From Hepsetus odoe (taxonomy: Eukaryota > Chordata > Actinopteri > Characiformes > Hepsetidae): DNA of 64,000 nt. A program made the position numbers and the translations under genes. Every line of letters begins with the position of its first letter. The stretch's first letter is position 1. This document shows, in pieces, positions 21,801 to 57,064 of the stretch. The DNA lies in assembly GCA_017165825.1 (NCBI GenBank), contig CM029367.1, positions 12,190,896-12,254,895 of the forward strand, read 5' to 3'. A model generated the notes under the pieces. That model searched no databases, had not been told where the DNA came from, and saw only the letters and a program-made list of their open reading frames with translations.

Positions 21801-22048
21801 CAAAGACAGAAAATATTGGGAACAATGACCGGATGGATGCAGCTGATCACAAGGATGAAGCAAACACTCTGGATTGTGTGTCTAGCTCAGTAATGTTGGC
21901 GAACATTGAGATGATGGAAAAAATTGATAACCAGGATGAGGAAAACCCCTTAGAGGAGGCCATAACTGTTCCCTTCTCCCCCCCACCAGGGTCTTTCACA
22001 GAGCAACTGAATTTGGATACGTTCGAGTTCAATTTTGATTCCTTGTAA
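9806..22048 (+). CDS. znf318: Zinc finger protein 318 (complete)
   Basis: ZNF318 is a large nuclear protein with RS and matrin-type zinc-finger regions; mammalian work links it to androgen-receptor co-regulation and to IgM/IgD alternative RNA processing. Exons: 9806-10045, 10395-10501, 10920-11442, 12066-13437, 13527-13624, 14142-14241, 14342-14637, 16943-17107, 17258-17345, 18967-19085 and 19526-22048. They total 5631 nt and 1876 residues (the human protein is about 2280). Diagnostic pieces are the MYRGARP start, ITVGN, an RS domain, MPTKSILKKR, IEDEEKFLYGDEEE, GVAEISKMAARTQERLHGK, a coiled coil and two C-x2-C-x12-H-x5-H fingers with TLDPYDRPWA between them, then NPLYEQRRNLDRQAG. All phases agree. 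The ATG at 9806 fits the family N-terminus. The weakest border is the exon 1 donor (CAT|GTAGGC). Confidence 0.92.
10920..11442 (+). CDS. znf318: RS-domain exon of znf318
   Basis: This exon encodes dense Arg/Ser dipeptides (RSRSRSRSRG, SRSHSRSRS and similar), built largely of AGC/AGT and CGC/AGG codons that make the DNA itself repetitive. It then gives ELEKARRRKELEDML and MPTKSILKKRV, a single copy of the module that is duplicated in the upstream paralogue. RS domains bind RNA-processing factors and are SRPK/CLK substrates in other proteins. That role is inferred here. Confidence 0.85.
11687..11925 (+). repeat. tRNA-derived SINE, diverged (family A)
   Basis: The copy begins GGTGGCTTATTGGTTTGG (degenerate box A), has a box-B-like GGATACGAGTCCC, then the body GGTATTCTTGAGCAAGATA and the tail GTCACTGTGTGCTGTGCTGT. 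Copies of the same family lie at 17475-17720 and 36473-36722. It sits in a znf318 intron. Confidence 0.65.
14142..14637 (+). CDS. znf318: Coiled-coil exons of znf318
   Basis: Exons 14142-14241 and 14342-14637 encode a heptad-like charged helix (VVEELEKLKRDRESRLKKKE, later LQEDVMAQISKLRAEHEAAE). The phase-1 intron 14242-14341 is the one that, in the upstream paralogue, corresponds to the junction with the SGNH exon. Confidence 0.8.
16943..19085 (+). CDS. znf318: Matrin-type zinc-finger exons of znf318
   Basis: Exon 16943-17107 holds finger 1 (YYDAGNHWCKNC with His pair THLHSKTH). Exon 17258-17345 is the linker TLDPYDRPWAAKSE. Exon 18967-19085 holds finger 2 (GYFCQLCEEVFGDPI with His pair HVTCHSH). 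Both fit C-x2-C-x12-H-x5-H, the U1/matrin class that often contacts RNA. The intron before finger 2 contains a SINE and a Tc1 transposon. Confidence 0.9.
17475..17720 (-). repeat. tRNA-derived SINE, reverse orientation (family A)
   Basis: The reverse complement of the family A SINE. It starts on the minus strand with GGGGCAGCGGTGCCCTATTG and contains the reverse of CCTTGCTCAAGGGTACCTCA. It is intronic in znf318, just upstream of the Tc1 element. Confidence 0.65.
17853..18929 (+). mobile_element. Tc1/mariner transposon with internal deletion
   Basis: The element starts CAGTATCTCACAAAAGTGAG and ends with the inverse, CTCACTTTTGTGAGATACTG, flanked by TA duplications at 17851-17852 and 18930-18931. 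It is 1077 bp. An open frame to 18747 encodes the C-terminal part of a Tc1-like transposase, with LPTVKHGGGSVIVW, FQHDNDPKHTS (second Asp) and SPDLNPIEHLWG (third acidic residue). The N-terminal DNA-binding domain and first catalytic Asp are missing, so the copy cannot be autonomous. The clean ends suggest a fairly recent insertion in the znf318 intron before finger 2. Confidence 0.9.
19526..22048 (+). CDS. znf318: C-terminal charged and proline-rich exon of znf318
   Basis: The last exon (acceptor 19524-19525) starts KQMYDNPLYEQRRNLDRQAG, a family signature after finger 2. About 200 residues of Glu/Lys/Arg repeats follow (RKEEEER, RYRKEEE, YRYKKEDER). Next comes FTWKKPEKTALEKEAEKIAA, then tandem PPPAA octapeptides at about 20908-21130 and MPPPP units to about 21250. 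The C-terminus is acidic and ends FEFNFDSL. Stop TAA is at 22046-22048. Confidence 0.9.
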   Translation, partial: KQMYDNPLYEQRRNLDRQAGMESERKQTEHKRKRDEDDTQDDPKKSKLCKEEGNKSKSKDGEDDKLKSSKDGEQKAQCIKEEENKPKYRKEEEELLKMKREEEKQKIKKEDEWIKYRKEEEERVRHSREGEERKRYRKEEEDRHRQRKEEEERNRSEEERSRYREEGRYRHRDDDDMYRYKKEDERFRYAKEDEKKYRYGRETEEDRRPKYKDDEGAKWSKSKWEVDDEKRDDKWQKQKDKTVRGKENSSKTSVKDSKTESEKPSEPPKVLCGPSPAMLAKLRKKNEEATGRLTFGKFTWKKPEKTALEKEAEKIAAQFIKEDEESVAASAAQEANKDSEDHDAFAKSVAAAKSIAIKLSGKTVLPPSEEWVAFNQNKTRSSLPATSNILKKSNTGFLNKPAPLNSSPSVGTADPVIKSSEDAMKNQAQKSAVLSVDLISKTFGGQEVQLKTPGESISNPPSTTAPSVPPPAALSVPPPAALSVPPPAALSVPPPAAPSVPPPAAFPRPPPTAPSVPPPVAPSRPPPAAPSLPPPAAPFMPPPPAAFMPPPPATFMPPLPTTFMPPPPTTFMPLPTTASVPNPMCTMNEVEAVQLKPPPECIVSLESDVAAPGVPEDEQNFMVVVRPPPQFQTKAHDSLTKSDKRKTSLAAAKAKDLFDIFYGNSSTMASSSVASAGKVGIKSSSKANSFQGKGGKDSIKEEGPKIVNSAVVTEPKCEEFSSDQGTKSLPPAVDKGSLVKEPQVNKCSLSEELQAYKDSKTENIGNNDRMDAADHKDEANTLDCVSSSVMLANIEMMEKIDNQDEENPLEEAITVPFSPPPGSFTEQLNLDTFEFNFDSL
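20908..21130 (+). repeat. znf318: Coding minisatellite (24-bp units) in znf318
   Basis: Successive 24-bp units encode PPPAALSV and variants (PPPAAPSV, PPPTAPSV, PPPVAPSR). At least the first four are almost identical in DNA, so unit number is probably variable. Each unit preserves frame. Confidence 0.85.
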
Positions 22049-23110
22049 AGGACCTTCAGACAGTAGGTTTAGGGATGTGCATGAAACCTCTGATTGTTTC
22101 TGTAAGTTTGATTTGAAATCATTTCATTTCCGTTGTACAGTCAAGGTATTTCACATTTGTTTTTTTTAACCTTTCGGCAGGTAATGCCAGTGAAAAGATG
22201 GACTGACAAACACTCATTCTGAAGTGGGTGTTTGGAAGGAGATTCCACTGAAAGAATGAACACTTTCTCCTCAAGTAATGAATCATTAATACATGTAAAA
22301 TGTTCAATAATATTTCTTAATGTCCATGGTTTTGAACTACCTGCTTTTTCCTTGCTTTGTTTGCAGCTGAAATGGTTCCTTTTTTAACAAAAAAAAACAA
22401 AAAAAAAAAAGGTAATGTGAAATATTTTAAAGTGTTTGGGTTCAGTTTAAGTTCAAGTCTAAATTCATTTTGTCTTCCATTCAAGTAAATGAAAGATATT
22501 TTAATACAGGAGCCAGGGAGATCCAAGCTCAGAAGAGAAAACAATGGTATGGAGTTCATGCTGCGTGGACGAAAAATCTTTAAATACATTTTTCCTTACG
22601 CATTCAGTGTATTTTCTCTTCACACGCCTTGTCATGAGGGAATCAAGATTTGCATTATGCATCTGGGATATCATTTCCTTTTCTATTTCTTTGTCCTTCA
22701 AGAAAAAAGAAGCTGGTATTATCCTCTAAGTTCTGTACCCTGTCAGTTTCAATATGGAAAAATCATTATTCTGTAGTGGCTGGTGTGAAAGTTAGTAGTT
22801 TCTGAAATAAATTTCAGTGACCCACTTTTTTGTGCATTTTGAATTGTATCTGGATGTTTACTGTTTGGATTGAACAGTTTTTCCTAGAGCGCTTCTGGAT
22901 TAATTACAAATCCACTGGAAACATTTTTGCAAAAGTGAGTTTGGTAATTTGTCTTTTTAAAAGGGCTGCAAAGCAAATTGAAGTGCTTACCTATAGCCAA
23001 AGATGGTTCAAATGGTCAGCTTTTTTCCAGCCAATGAATTGCATTGGAGTTTAAAATTTATTCTTTAGATGGGAAATTCCATTTATGAATAAATAAAAAT
23101 TTTACTACTG
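22049..23110 (+). other. znf318: 3' UTR of znf318
   Basis: AT-rich sequence after the stop codon with AATAAA at 22806-22811 and again at 23088-23093. Either would give a 3' UTR of about 0.8 or 1.05 kb. No other gene is seen in it. Confidence 0.55.
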
Positions 23111-23879
23111 CGAATAAGCAAGAAGTGGATTTCACTGCAACATTCACCTGCATTAAAGATCACAAGCTTCATCTGATTTAAAGAGACAAACCTGAAAACT
23201 CACAGCGATGATCAGCTTTTCCTTTCTTGGTACTGATCTATGGTTGGAGCAGAAGTTTTCATGTTGTGCCCAAGCCGCACTTCTACGTTCTGATTGGTTG
23301 CCACCAAAGTGTGTTTGGTTTGTTTTTTTTTTTTGTTAACTCTACTTCAGGCCACCCCCCAGGCAGTTCTTTTAAGTGTTTAGCTAATGATTATAGAACC
23401 CTGAACAATTAAACCATTTTCCCTTTGATGGAGAAACTAGTTTAAATAACTCTATAGATCCTTTTAAAAGGGATTCTATATCATAACAAAAATGGTTCCT
23501 TTATTGTTCTCCTAACAGTTAAAAATGTGTTAAGGTTTCAGTTCAAATCTTGCCATTGTTGTTGACGTTACATTGTTTAAACAGTTTTCCCTGCCTGCAG
23601 CATGGACAAATTGTTTCCGATGGTGGTGGTGGGTTTTTTTTTTTTTTTTTAAATAAAATTTAAATGTAGTATGTAAACACTTAAGGTTTCAAACTATTAA
23701 TTCCCAACCCTGTCTTTATGTAGAACGTACGCACCTGCATTAAAAGTGCTGATAGTTCAGTTACAGTGTCATGGAGATGACTGGATAAGAGCATCTCCAA
23801 ATCAGCAGGTATTGTGAGACGTTCCTGGTAAACAGTAGTTAGTTCCTGCCAAATGCGGTCCAAAGGACAACCAATGAGC

Positions 23880-24135
23880 CGGTGGCACTGGGACCCAAGA
23901 TCCACTGATGCTCACCTGTCAGGTCCCATCCAACAAAAGAAGTCCTGTAGAATAAGTTGCTGAAAATGTTCACTCTGGCTGTGATAGAAAAGTGAACCTA
24001 GAAATTGAAGGAACAGCACATAAGATTAAAGATTTGCTGCGTGTAGGAGCAATCTGACCCTTGTCCAATGCCGAACATGCCTACAGTGGATACTTGAGCA
24101 TCGAAACTGGATCATGGAGTACTGGAAGAAGGTAA
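23880..24135 (+). mobile_element. Tc1-like transposon fragment
   Basis: This fragment matches the middle of a common fish Tc1-like family: CCTACAGTGGATACTTGAGC and TGGATCATGGAGTACTGGAA parallel the same region of the degenerate copy at 44975-46010. It is heavily decayed and has no terminal repeats. Confidence 0.55.
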
Positions 24136-24529
24136 GTGAACAAGAAGAATCTAGGGCTTTTCAATAATGTAAAGCAATACCATTGTATACATTTCCATCA
24201 TAGGTCTGTGATTCATCATACTCTGATGTTTTATGATTTACAGAAAAGTTTTAAAAATATTTCAATAGGCAGATTCTCCAAGATGGCAAAAGTGTTGAAC
24301 CCAAATGCCTTTTCTTTTTTTTTTTAAATATTAAACGTTATGGAAGAGAAATGTTCAGAGACGCTCAGGTAAGTATCTCTTTAGTTTTCACGGTTTACTT
24401 TTTCCAAAGAGACTTTTGGGAAGCTTTGTGGCAAAAATAGTGATTTGAAATTCTAAGAAAACACATGTTCTTTTTGAGGAATAAAATTTGGATTATATAT
24501 TGTCTTTGTGTTCATCATGTTAGGTGCCA

Positions 24530-25255
24530 GTTACAATGAATGAAAAGCACAAATGCATACATGAAATAACACATGGGGAATGGCCTAAAATTGCACCTGC
24601 AGGTGGTGCTATCTCCACTGAAGTAGAGGGTTGTGGACTTGAGGAACAGGATGGTGCTTTCATTGGCCATCTTTTGTCTGGAGCTGCCCAGAATTGCATG
24701 TACATACTCTTTAATGTTCACCCCATATGCATCATGGGAGAGCTCGTGGAGAGTTCACCTCGACAGTACTGTACCAGAAATACAATTTCTACTACCTGAC
24801 GCTACCTAAATTAACTTGAGTCCTTTAATGTGAAGAACTGGAACAAGCTGGCTCGGTGCAGATTCCTTGAGAGACACTAGAGGATGTTGCACAAACTGCT
24901 CAAAATATCAGAACACTTATCATCTACACAGTCTACTGATCAAACTGCGAAAGTGTTTTCATTCAGCAGTTCCTTTAGCTCTGTTACACAGGATGCTGCA
25001 GAGTTATTCCTCCCCACCACCCACAATAACAAACATGACTTCCAAATCTATCGATTACCATGAGGGTTTCCAGAACTCCAGACCAGCTAGTCCACCTTCT
25101 GAGACTGTCTTCTTGATCAACCCGGCCATCATCAGACGATTCTTCCCCCCTCTCCTCCACATCAGCTACATTATACTGGATCACCAGCATGATCTTCTGC
25201 CACAAACCACTACTAAGAGCAGCTCCACTGTCTCAAACACACACTGATATTAGCT
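24530..25255. other. Unclassified intergenic block, possibly an old repeat
   Basis: GC content and complexity rise relative to the flanks. The strand-wise open frames (24524-24799 and 24867-25247 on +) show no domain I recognise. The block abuts the LINE relic that follows and may belong to an interspersed family. No function is proposed. Confidence 0.25.
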
Positions 25256-25399
25256 AATAAACTTTAAACTCCCAAATACAGACACTAATGTATTTCTTAA
25301 CTTACATGTTCCTGTCAATCAGTGCTGAAATCTGTTAATTTATAAAATGCACTTTTTCTTCAATTATCATGGGTTGACCAGAGGAGGATGGGTTCCCTT

Positions 25400-26200
25400 T
25401 TGGATTCCTCCAGTTTTAGGGAGTTTTGCCTCTGTCACTTTCAGCTTGCTTGATGGCAGTTGAGTTTCTGACCAGACTGTTTAACACAATCTTGGAAAGT
25501 GAGAGGATGCCTGAGGAGTGGAGACAAAGTGAACTGGTACCGAGTTTCAAGAATAAGGGTGATGCACAGAGCTGTAGTAACTATAGAGGGATAAAGTTGA
25601 TCAGCCACACCATGAAGTTATGGGAAAGAGTAGTGGAAGCTAGGTTAAGAAAAGAGGTGTGGATTAGTGAACAGCAGTATGGTTTTATGCTGAGAAAGAG
25701 CACCACAGATGCAATGTTTGCTCTGAGGGTGTTGATGGAGAAGTACAGAGAAGGTCAGAAAGAGTTGCACTGTGCCTTTTTGAACTTGTAGAAAGCATAT
25801 GTCAGGGTGCCTAGACAGGAGTTGTGGTTTTGTATGAGGAAGTCTGGTGTTAGAGAAGTATGTGAGAGTAGTTCAGCATATATATGATGGCAGTGTAACA
25901 GTGGTGAGATCTGTAGTGGGAGTGATGGATGCATTTAAGGTAGAGGTTGGGTTACATCAAGGATCAGCGCTGAGCCCATTCTTGTTTAGCAATGGACAGA
26001 TTGATGGACGAGGTTAGACAGGAGTTACCGTGGACGATGACGTTTGCTGTTGATATTGTGATCTGCAGTGAGAGTAGTGAGCAGCTTGAGCAGAACCTGG
26101 AGAGATGGAGATCTGCTCTAGAGAGGAGAGGAATGAAAGTGAGTAGGGTAAAGACAGAATACATGAGTGTGAATCAAAGGGAGGAAGGTGGACGAGTTTA
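25400..26200 (+). pseudogene. LINE reverse-transcriptase relic
   Basis: An open frame at 25426-25791 encodes typical non-LTR reverse transcriptase: SERMPEEWRQSELVP, FKNKGDAQSCSNYRGIKLIS and QYGFMLRKSTTDAMF. It stops at a TAG where the family continues into KAY..VPR. Downstream in shifted frames are VEVGLHQGSALSP-like sequence and WTMTFAVDIVICSESSEQ, where the catalytic FADD is FAVD. It is a 5'-truncated, stop-bearing, dead copy. Confidence 0.85.
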
Positions 26201-26875
26201 AATAACCTACTAACACCATACATTTATCTAGGACTAGAACAGAGGCTGTCTATACTAAATAATGAGATGCTCATCTCACATGCTCATATACAAGTAGGTG
26301 ATTTGAGGGAGACACCAACTACATTGTTAGAAAAATGACTATAATGCGGCCTCCTTGTGTCCCATAGGTCCAGCATCTTTTTAAAATTATCACTTGCTTA
26401 TTAACTTGAACAGACTAATATCTTAACTTGCTTATTAACTTGAACAGACTAATATGCACATAATGCATCTGCCTTTTACCCTCAGCCAACCACAAGTATT
26501 TCAAAGGCATATTATTTTGTTGAGAGTTCTGTATTCAAGACCTCATGTTGGATAGGCTGTCACTGACAGAAAATGTTCTCAAAAATAGATATATATTAAA
26601 AAGTATATAAAGTCTGCGGTCACAGATGGGAAACCGAGAACATTGTTGATTCCAGGATGAGTGTTGGTCAGAACCTGAAAAAAATCATGACACGTATGTA
26701 AGTGGTTTGCCAGAGCTGATCACACATGAATGGATTTATGTGGATGTTTATGGAAAACGCAGGCTGGAACGTGTTCTGTAAAACATACTCAGTAGCAGCA
26801 GCTTTTGGAAGGATAAATGTGTTATTCAGTAAACTTGTAGACAAACCCTGACAGTGATAACGGAGATATTAACAT

Positions 26876-27073
26876 TTACATTACATTTACGGCATTTAGC
26901 AGACACTCTTATCCAGAGTGACTTCCACGTCCAAATTACAGGGACAGTCCCCCTGGAGCAGCTCAGGGTTAAGGGTCTTGCTCAGGGACCCAGTGGTGGT
27001 AGTGCTAGAGGTGGGATTTGAACCTGGGACCTCTTGATCCAGTACCCTAACATTAGACCACCGCCATCCCATA
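26876..27073 (-). repeat. tRNA-derived SINE (family B)
   Basis: On the minus strand the copy begins GGGATGGCGGTGGTCTAAT (box A) and has GAGGTCCCAGGTTCAAATCC (box B). It ends with the motif CTGGATAAGAGTGTCTGCTA and ATGCCGTAAATGTAATG. A second copy lies at 44675-44872. Confidence 0.75.
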
Positions 27074-27183
27074 ACAGAGACAGCATCCCTCCCTCACTGC
27101 TGAGAAAATACACAAGCCCCAATAGAAAAATCCTACTGCTTATCTCCAGGCTGCACAGACCAATGGCAATGTGTTCACCCTGC

Positions 27184-27229
<46 letters not shown>

Positions 27230-27388
27230 GTGTGACAAAGAGTGAGTGTGCGTGTGTGAGAGAGAGAGTGTGTGTGTGAGTGAGAAAGAATAGAGTGAGT
27301 GTGTGTGTGTGTGGGAGGGAGAGTGTGTGAGTGAGAGTGTGTGTGTGGGAGTGTGAGTGAGAGTGTGTGAGTGAGAGCAAGGGAGAGA

Positions 27389-27421
<33 letters not shown>

Positions 27422-27680
27422 TGAGTGAGGGAGAGAGAGTGAGTGTGTTTGTGAGAGAGAAAGAGAGTGCGAGTGAGTGTGAGAGAGCGAGAAATTGTGT
27501 GTGAGTGAGAGAGAGAGTGAGTGAGTGTGTGTGAGTGAGTGAGTGAGAGTGTGTGTGGGAATAAGAGAGAGTGAGTGAGTGAGAGTGAGAGAAAGAATGT
27601 GTGTGTGAGTGAGAGGGAGAGAGAGTGTGTGAGTGAGACAGAGAGTGTGTGTGAGTGAGAGTAAGAGAGAGAGAGTGAGA

Positions 27681-27753
<73 letters not shown>

Positions 27754-28343
27754 TGAGTGAGTGAGTGAGAGAGAGGGAGAGTGTGAGTGAGTGAGTGAGA
27801 GAGAGAGGGAGAGTGTGAGTGAGTGAGTGAGTGAGTGAGAGAGAGAGAGAGGGAGAGTGTGAGTGAGTGAGTGAGTGAGAGGGAGAGAGGGGGAGAGTGT
27901 GAGTGAGTGAGTGAGTGAGAGAGAGAGGGAGAGTGTGAGTGAGTGAGTGAGTGAGTGAGAGAGAGAGGGAGAGTGTGAGTGAGTGAGTGAGAGGGAGAGA
28001 GAGAGAGGGAGAGTGTGAGTGAGAGAGAGGGAGAGTGTGAGTGAGAGAGAGAGAGGGAGAGTGTGAGTGAGTGAGTGAGTGAGAGGGAGAGGGAGAGAGA
28101 GGGAGAGTGTGAGTGAGTGAGTGAGAGGGAGAGTGTGAGTGAGTGAGTGAGAGGGAGAGTGTGAGTGAGTGAGTGAGTGAGAGGGAGAGGGAGAGAGGGA
28201 GAGAGAGGGAGAGAGAGGGAGAGTGTGAGTGAGTGAGTGAGAGAGAGAGAGAGAGGGAGAGTGTGAGTGAGTGAGTGAGTGAGAGGGAGAGTGTGAGTGA
28301 GTGAGTGAGTGAGAGGGAGAGGGAGAGAGGGAGTGGAGTGGAG
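27184..28343. repeat. 1.15-kb GA/GT-rich simple repeat and minisatellite
   Basis: The tract starts with (GA)n at 27184-27222, continues as mixed GTGAGTGAGA and (GT)n to about 27690, and has a second long (GA)n near 27690-27745. Then come tandem units of the type GGGAGAGTGTGAGTGAGTGA up to about 28343. The + strand is nearly all G, A and T, so the complement is C/T/A-rich. It ends roughly 60 bases before the ppp2r5d start codon. Long Ser/Leu/His reading frames on the minus strand are by-products. Confidence 0.95.
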
Positions 28344-28405
28344 CGCGAAGTGCTGCACGGTCTGTCACGGAGTCACCGTGAAAATAACCCGAGAACATTA
28401 GCAAA
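28344..28405 (+). promoter_or_regulatory. ppp2r5d: Proximal promoter / 5' UTR of ppp2r5d
   Basis: This short unique sequence lies between the GA-rich tract and the ATG at 28406. CpG content is moderately raised here and over 28,550-28,850 in the first intron, so the start region is probably a small CpG island. The transcription start may lie inside the repeat. Confidence 0.4.
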
Positions 28406-54076
<25,671 letters not shown>

Positions 54077-54691
54077 CCGAAGAACATCACCACCCTTCAC
54101 CTGCACCACGCCTAATCTGTCCCTCTCGTCTTTGTTCAGAAATGTCGCCTGCTGTATACACCTCTCTTTTCCTCGCTTTGCCTCTGACACTTTCCTTCCT
54201 CACCTCCTCTGGAGAGCCCGTTCTACAGAATCCTGGCCAACAATGATGAAGAGGTCCTGGGCCCACGCACACAGTCACAGAAAAGCTTTCTCTGATATGC
54301 ATCTAAAACAACAGATAGTGATCATATAAAAACGCATTTGAGTGCTTATCATTTTTAACCTTTCCACCTAATCGAAAAAAACATCTGTTATTTTTATGTA
54401 TGTATTTTTAATTTCTCAATTCATTTTCATGGTCTGGATTTAACCATCAGGCCATACCATCTCTGATCTTCTTTTCAAGCTTTGTCCTTTTTCAGGATTG
54501 CCTTTTTTCCTGCATTGCCTCTGTTGATCGGTGTCCATACTGTCCTGTTTGGTTGGAAGGGTCCATACATTAGCAAAGGATTGCATTATACAAATGATAA
54601 CAAGGAACTCAATGGCAACCAGAGACCATGCATTTATTGTTCTGCACAAACCAGGTTCGGGGACTCTTGGGTATGTGCAAATCTGTTCATC

Positions 54692-54723
<32 letters not shown>

Positions 54724-56610
54724 TATATGGATCATGTTGCCTTGCTTTTGTGGGACTATATGGATCATATGAATGTAAGGAATCTTCCAAATTGTGCCAG
54801 ACGCATTACATGGATGTCTCTCTGAACAGTGAAGTCACTAGAGCCTTCAGTTTTCTTCAGAACCAGGCTCATTGTAACATTTGGTTAAATAACAGGATAG
54901 GTTTGATTCAAACACGGTTGCTTAAAACTCCTATCAAAAGTTCTGGAAGTCAATGCATCATGCTTCCCTCTTGCACGTCAAGCTGTTTCAGAGTCCTGTC
55001 AGACTAAGGGCAGATGTAAATCTGGAATTAGCCATATATGAGCTAGTCCACATTCCATTTGCTTCAGTGGCTTTGTAAAGTGTGATTGCTGTCTAAGTGG
55101 TTTAAGCTTCGGAGCTTGGTTTCCTCCTCGTGGGAGACTACTGTGTTTTTATTTAAACCCGCGATCGCGTTCAGACAGCAAATGTAATCGCAGGATGTGA
55201 GGTTTAATCTGTTTCCTGCCTTAGTGGTGATCTGTTTACAAGTTGCGATCACAGCACTGTTTATTGCTTTATCCAAGTGGAGACCTCTTAAACCAACACC
55301 AGCAGATCATTCCATGGTTCCTGATCATTCTGCTAAAGGACAATGCTGCTTCTCAATGTTCTGTCCCTAAAGAACCCTAACCTAAAGCTACCAGCTGTTA
55401 CTTTCCAAGGTCCCACGGTGTGTGGCTGCATTTTTAACCCTGTAATAAATTTAGAATGGCTTCTGAAGACAGATCCCTCTTAAACAACTCTTGGTTGCAT
55501 AATCTGACCTTTTATAAGCATCTTATTTTGTCCAGTGTTTTCGTATCATTTAACATTTCAAAAATTCCCATTTTGCAAGCCTATTGAATGATAAGGATTA
55601 CTGAATTGCAAGTGGGAATCTCTGAACTCACCCGTACCTTCTCATCCACAAAACCTGCTTGTTGTTACTTTAACAATTATGCATTTTTAAGCACCTAAGC
55701 AATATTTTTAGAAGATAAAGAGGAAATGATAAAAAAAAAAACAAAACTAAAAGATGCACTTGATGTGTATGGATGAATGCTATACAATCCTCTTTCTAGG
55801 ACTTAAAAAAAAAAAAAAAAAAAAAAAAGCTTGCTTGACTTAACCCAGGCTGGTTATATGAGGAAAACAGACAGCCTCTATTAATTGTTGCAAATATTTG
55901 TGCGTTGTATATTGTGTATTGCTTAGGGTTGCACTCTTGCCACTCTTATGATTTCCCCTTTGCCTTTCCACCAGTTAGTTTTGGGTTTTTTTCTTTTGCT
56001 CGTTACCAATTATAAAATGAGCCCCTCTCTATTGTAGAGTGAGCCGTCGTTTTCTGTTCATTCCAAGAGAATTTTCACTCCTTAAATAGATGACCAGACA
56101 ACACAGCACTTGCATCATCCACACTTGGCAACAAGGTCTTCTTCTATGCTGCAATCTTTTGTCAGAGCTCAGATTGGAAAAGTTATTTGCCAAGATTTTT
56201 TTTTTTTTTTAAACAGATGATGTCAAAATGTCGTAAATTATTCCGAAGTAACAGCTAGAGTTAGCATTTGCATTTTACAGGTCTTGTTGGAATTTTTACA
56301 GCACTAACTTAAAACAGCAGTGGTAACAGTCCCAAAAGCCTTGCTTTGTGGATCGGGCAAAGCGTTTGTTGTCTGACATCTACACACAAACACTGTAGAA
56401 GGAAATAAAACTATGGGTCTCTCCAAAACCCCCAGCCCCACACTCACCATCCCTGCCCCGTTTCCTGAGTCTGACACTAATCTTACGCTGCTTTCCAGGT
56501 CATATGTACATATGTTGTACTTTAATTAGGTAGAGCATTACATAGTATGAAAGTCATATTTTGTACAGATGTTCATGTATGTACAGAACAAAATAAAGCT
56601 AAAAAAAAAA
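54077..56610 (+). other. ppp2r5d: 3' UTR of ppp2r5d
   Basis: About 2.5 kb of non-coding sequence runs to AATAAA at 56592-56597, which is followed by an A-run. It includes a (TA)n tract near 54710-54728 and A-runs near 55730 and 55810. No other gene is visible. Confidence 0.65.
56592..56597 (+). terminator. ppp2r5d: Poly(A) signal of ppp2r5d
   Basis: AATAAA lies in the context AACAAAATAAAGCT, at the end of a long unique 3' UTR and about 470 bases before the convergent mea1 stop codon. Confidence 0.6.
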
Positions 56611-57064
56611 AGTTTCTGAATGTTTGCTATACAAAGATCTACAAACAATTCAAACAAGCTATGAAGCTGCAACAGATTTAAAATTACTTTCACAATTGAC
56701 ATTTGTAATGTAAAATATGTAATGATTTTGGAAAGAAATTCAGTTTCAGGGTTAATACAGAAAAGCCAGTCTCTGAGTGAGAAGAAGGTATGGAATGTAC
56801 CAAGTTAGCAATACAATTTGATGGTTAAGTGAAGATTATTTGCAAACTCATCAATAACAAAGAACCTTATGAGATCCTGAAAGACCTGAATGATGTTCAT
56901 GCAGGACAATGTCACATAGTGCTGAGGAACGTTTCCTGAAGGACGAATTAATGTTTTAACAGCAACAAAAGGAACTTCCCTATGTTCCTTGTCAGCTTTG
57001 TCACAGGCATAGTGTAAAAATGTGAGCTACAGGGTGGAGCAGATGATGAAGGCCTTGGGTGATT
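56611..57064 (-). other. Tail-to-tail gap between ppp2r5d and mea1
   Basis: Probably mea1 3' UTR. No clear AATAAA on the minus strand could be fixed by eye. No other feature. Confidence 0.4.

Noticed and set aside
26982..28404. Two overlapping minus-strand reading frames of over 400 codons rich in Ser, Leu, His and Thr
   Set aside because: They are the translation of the GA/GT simple repeat; no complex sequence, start context or splice pattern supports a protein.
54531..55007. 158-codon frame in the ppp2r5d 3' UTR
   Set aside because: It crosses A-runs and a (TA)n tract and shows no protein family; the position fits 3' UTR.
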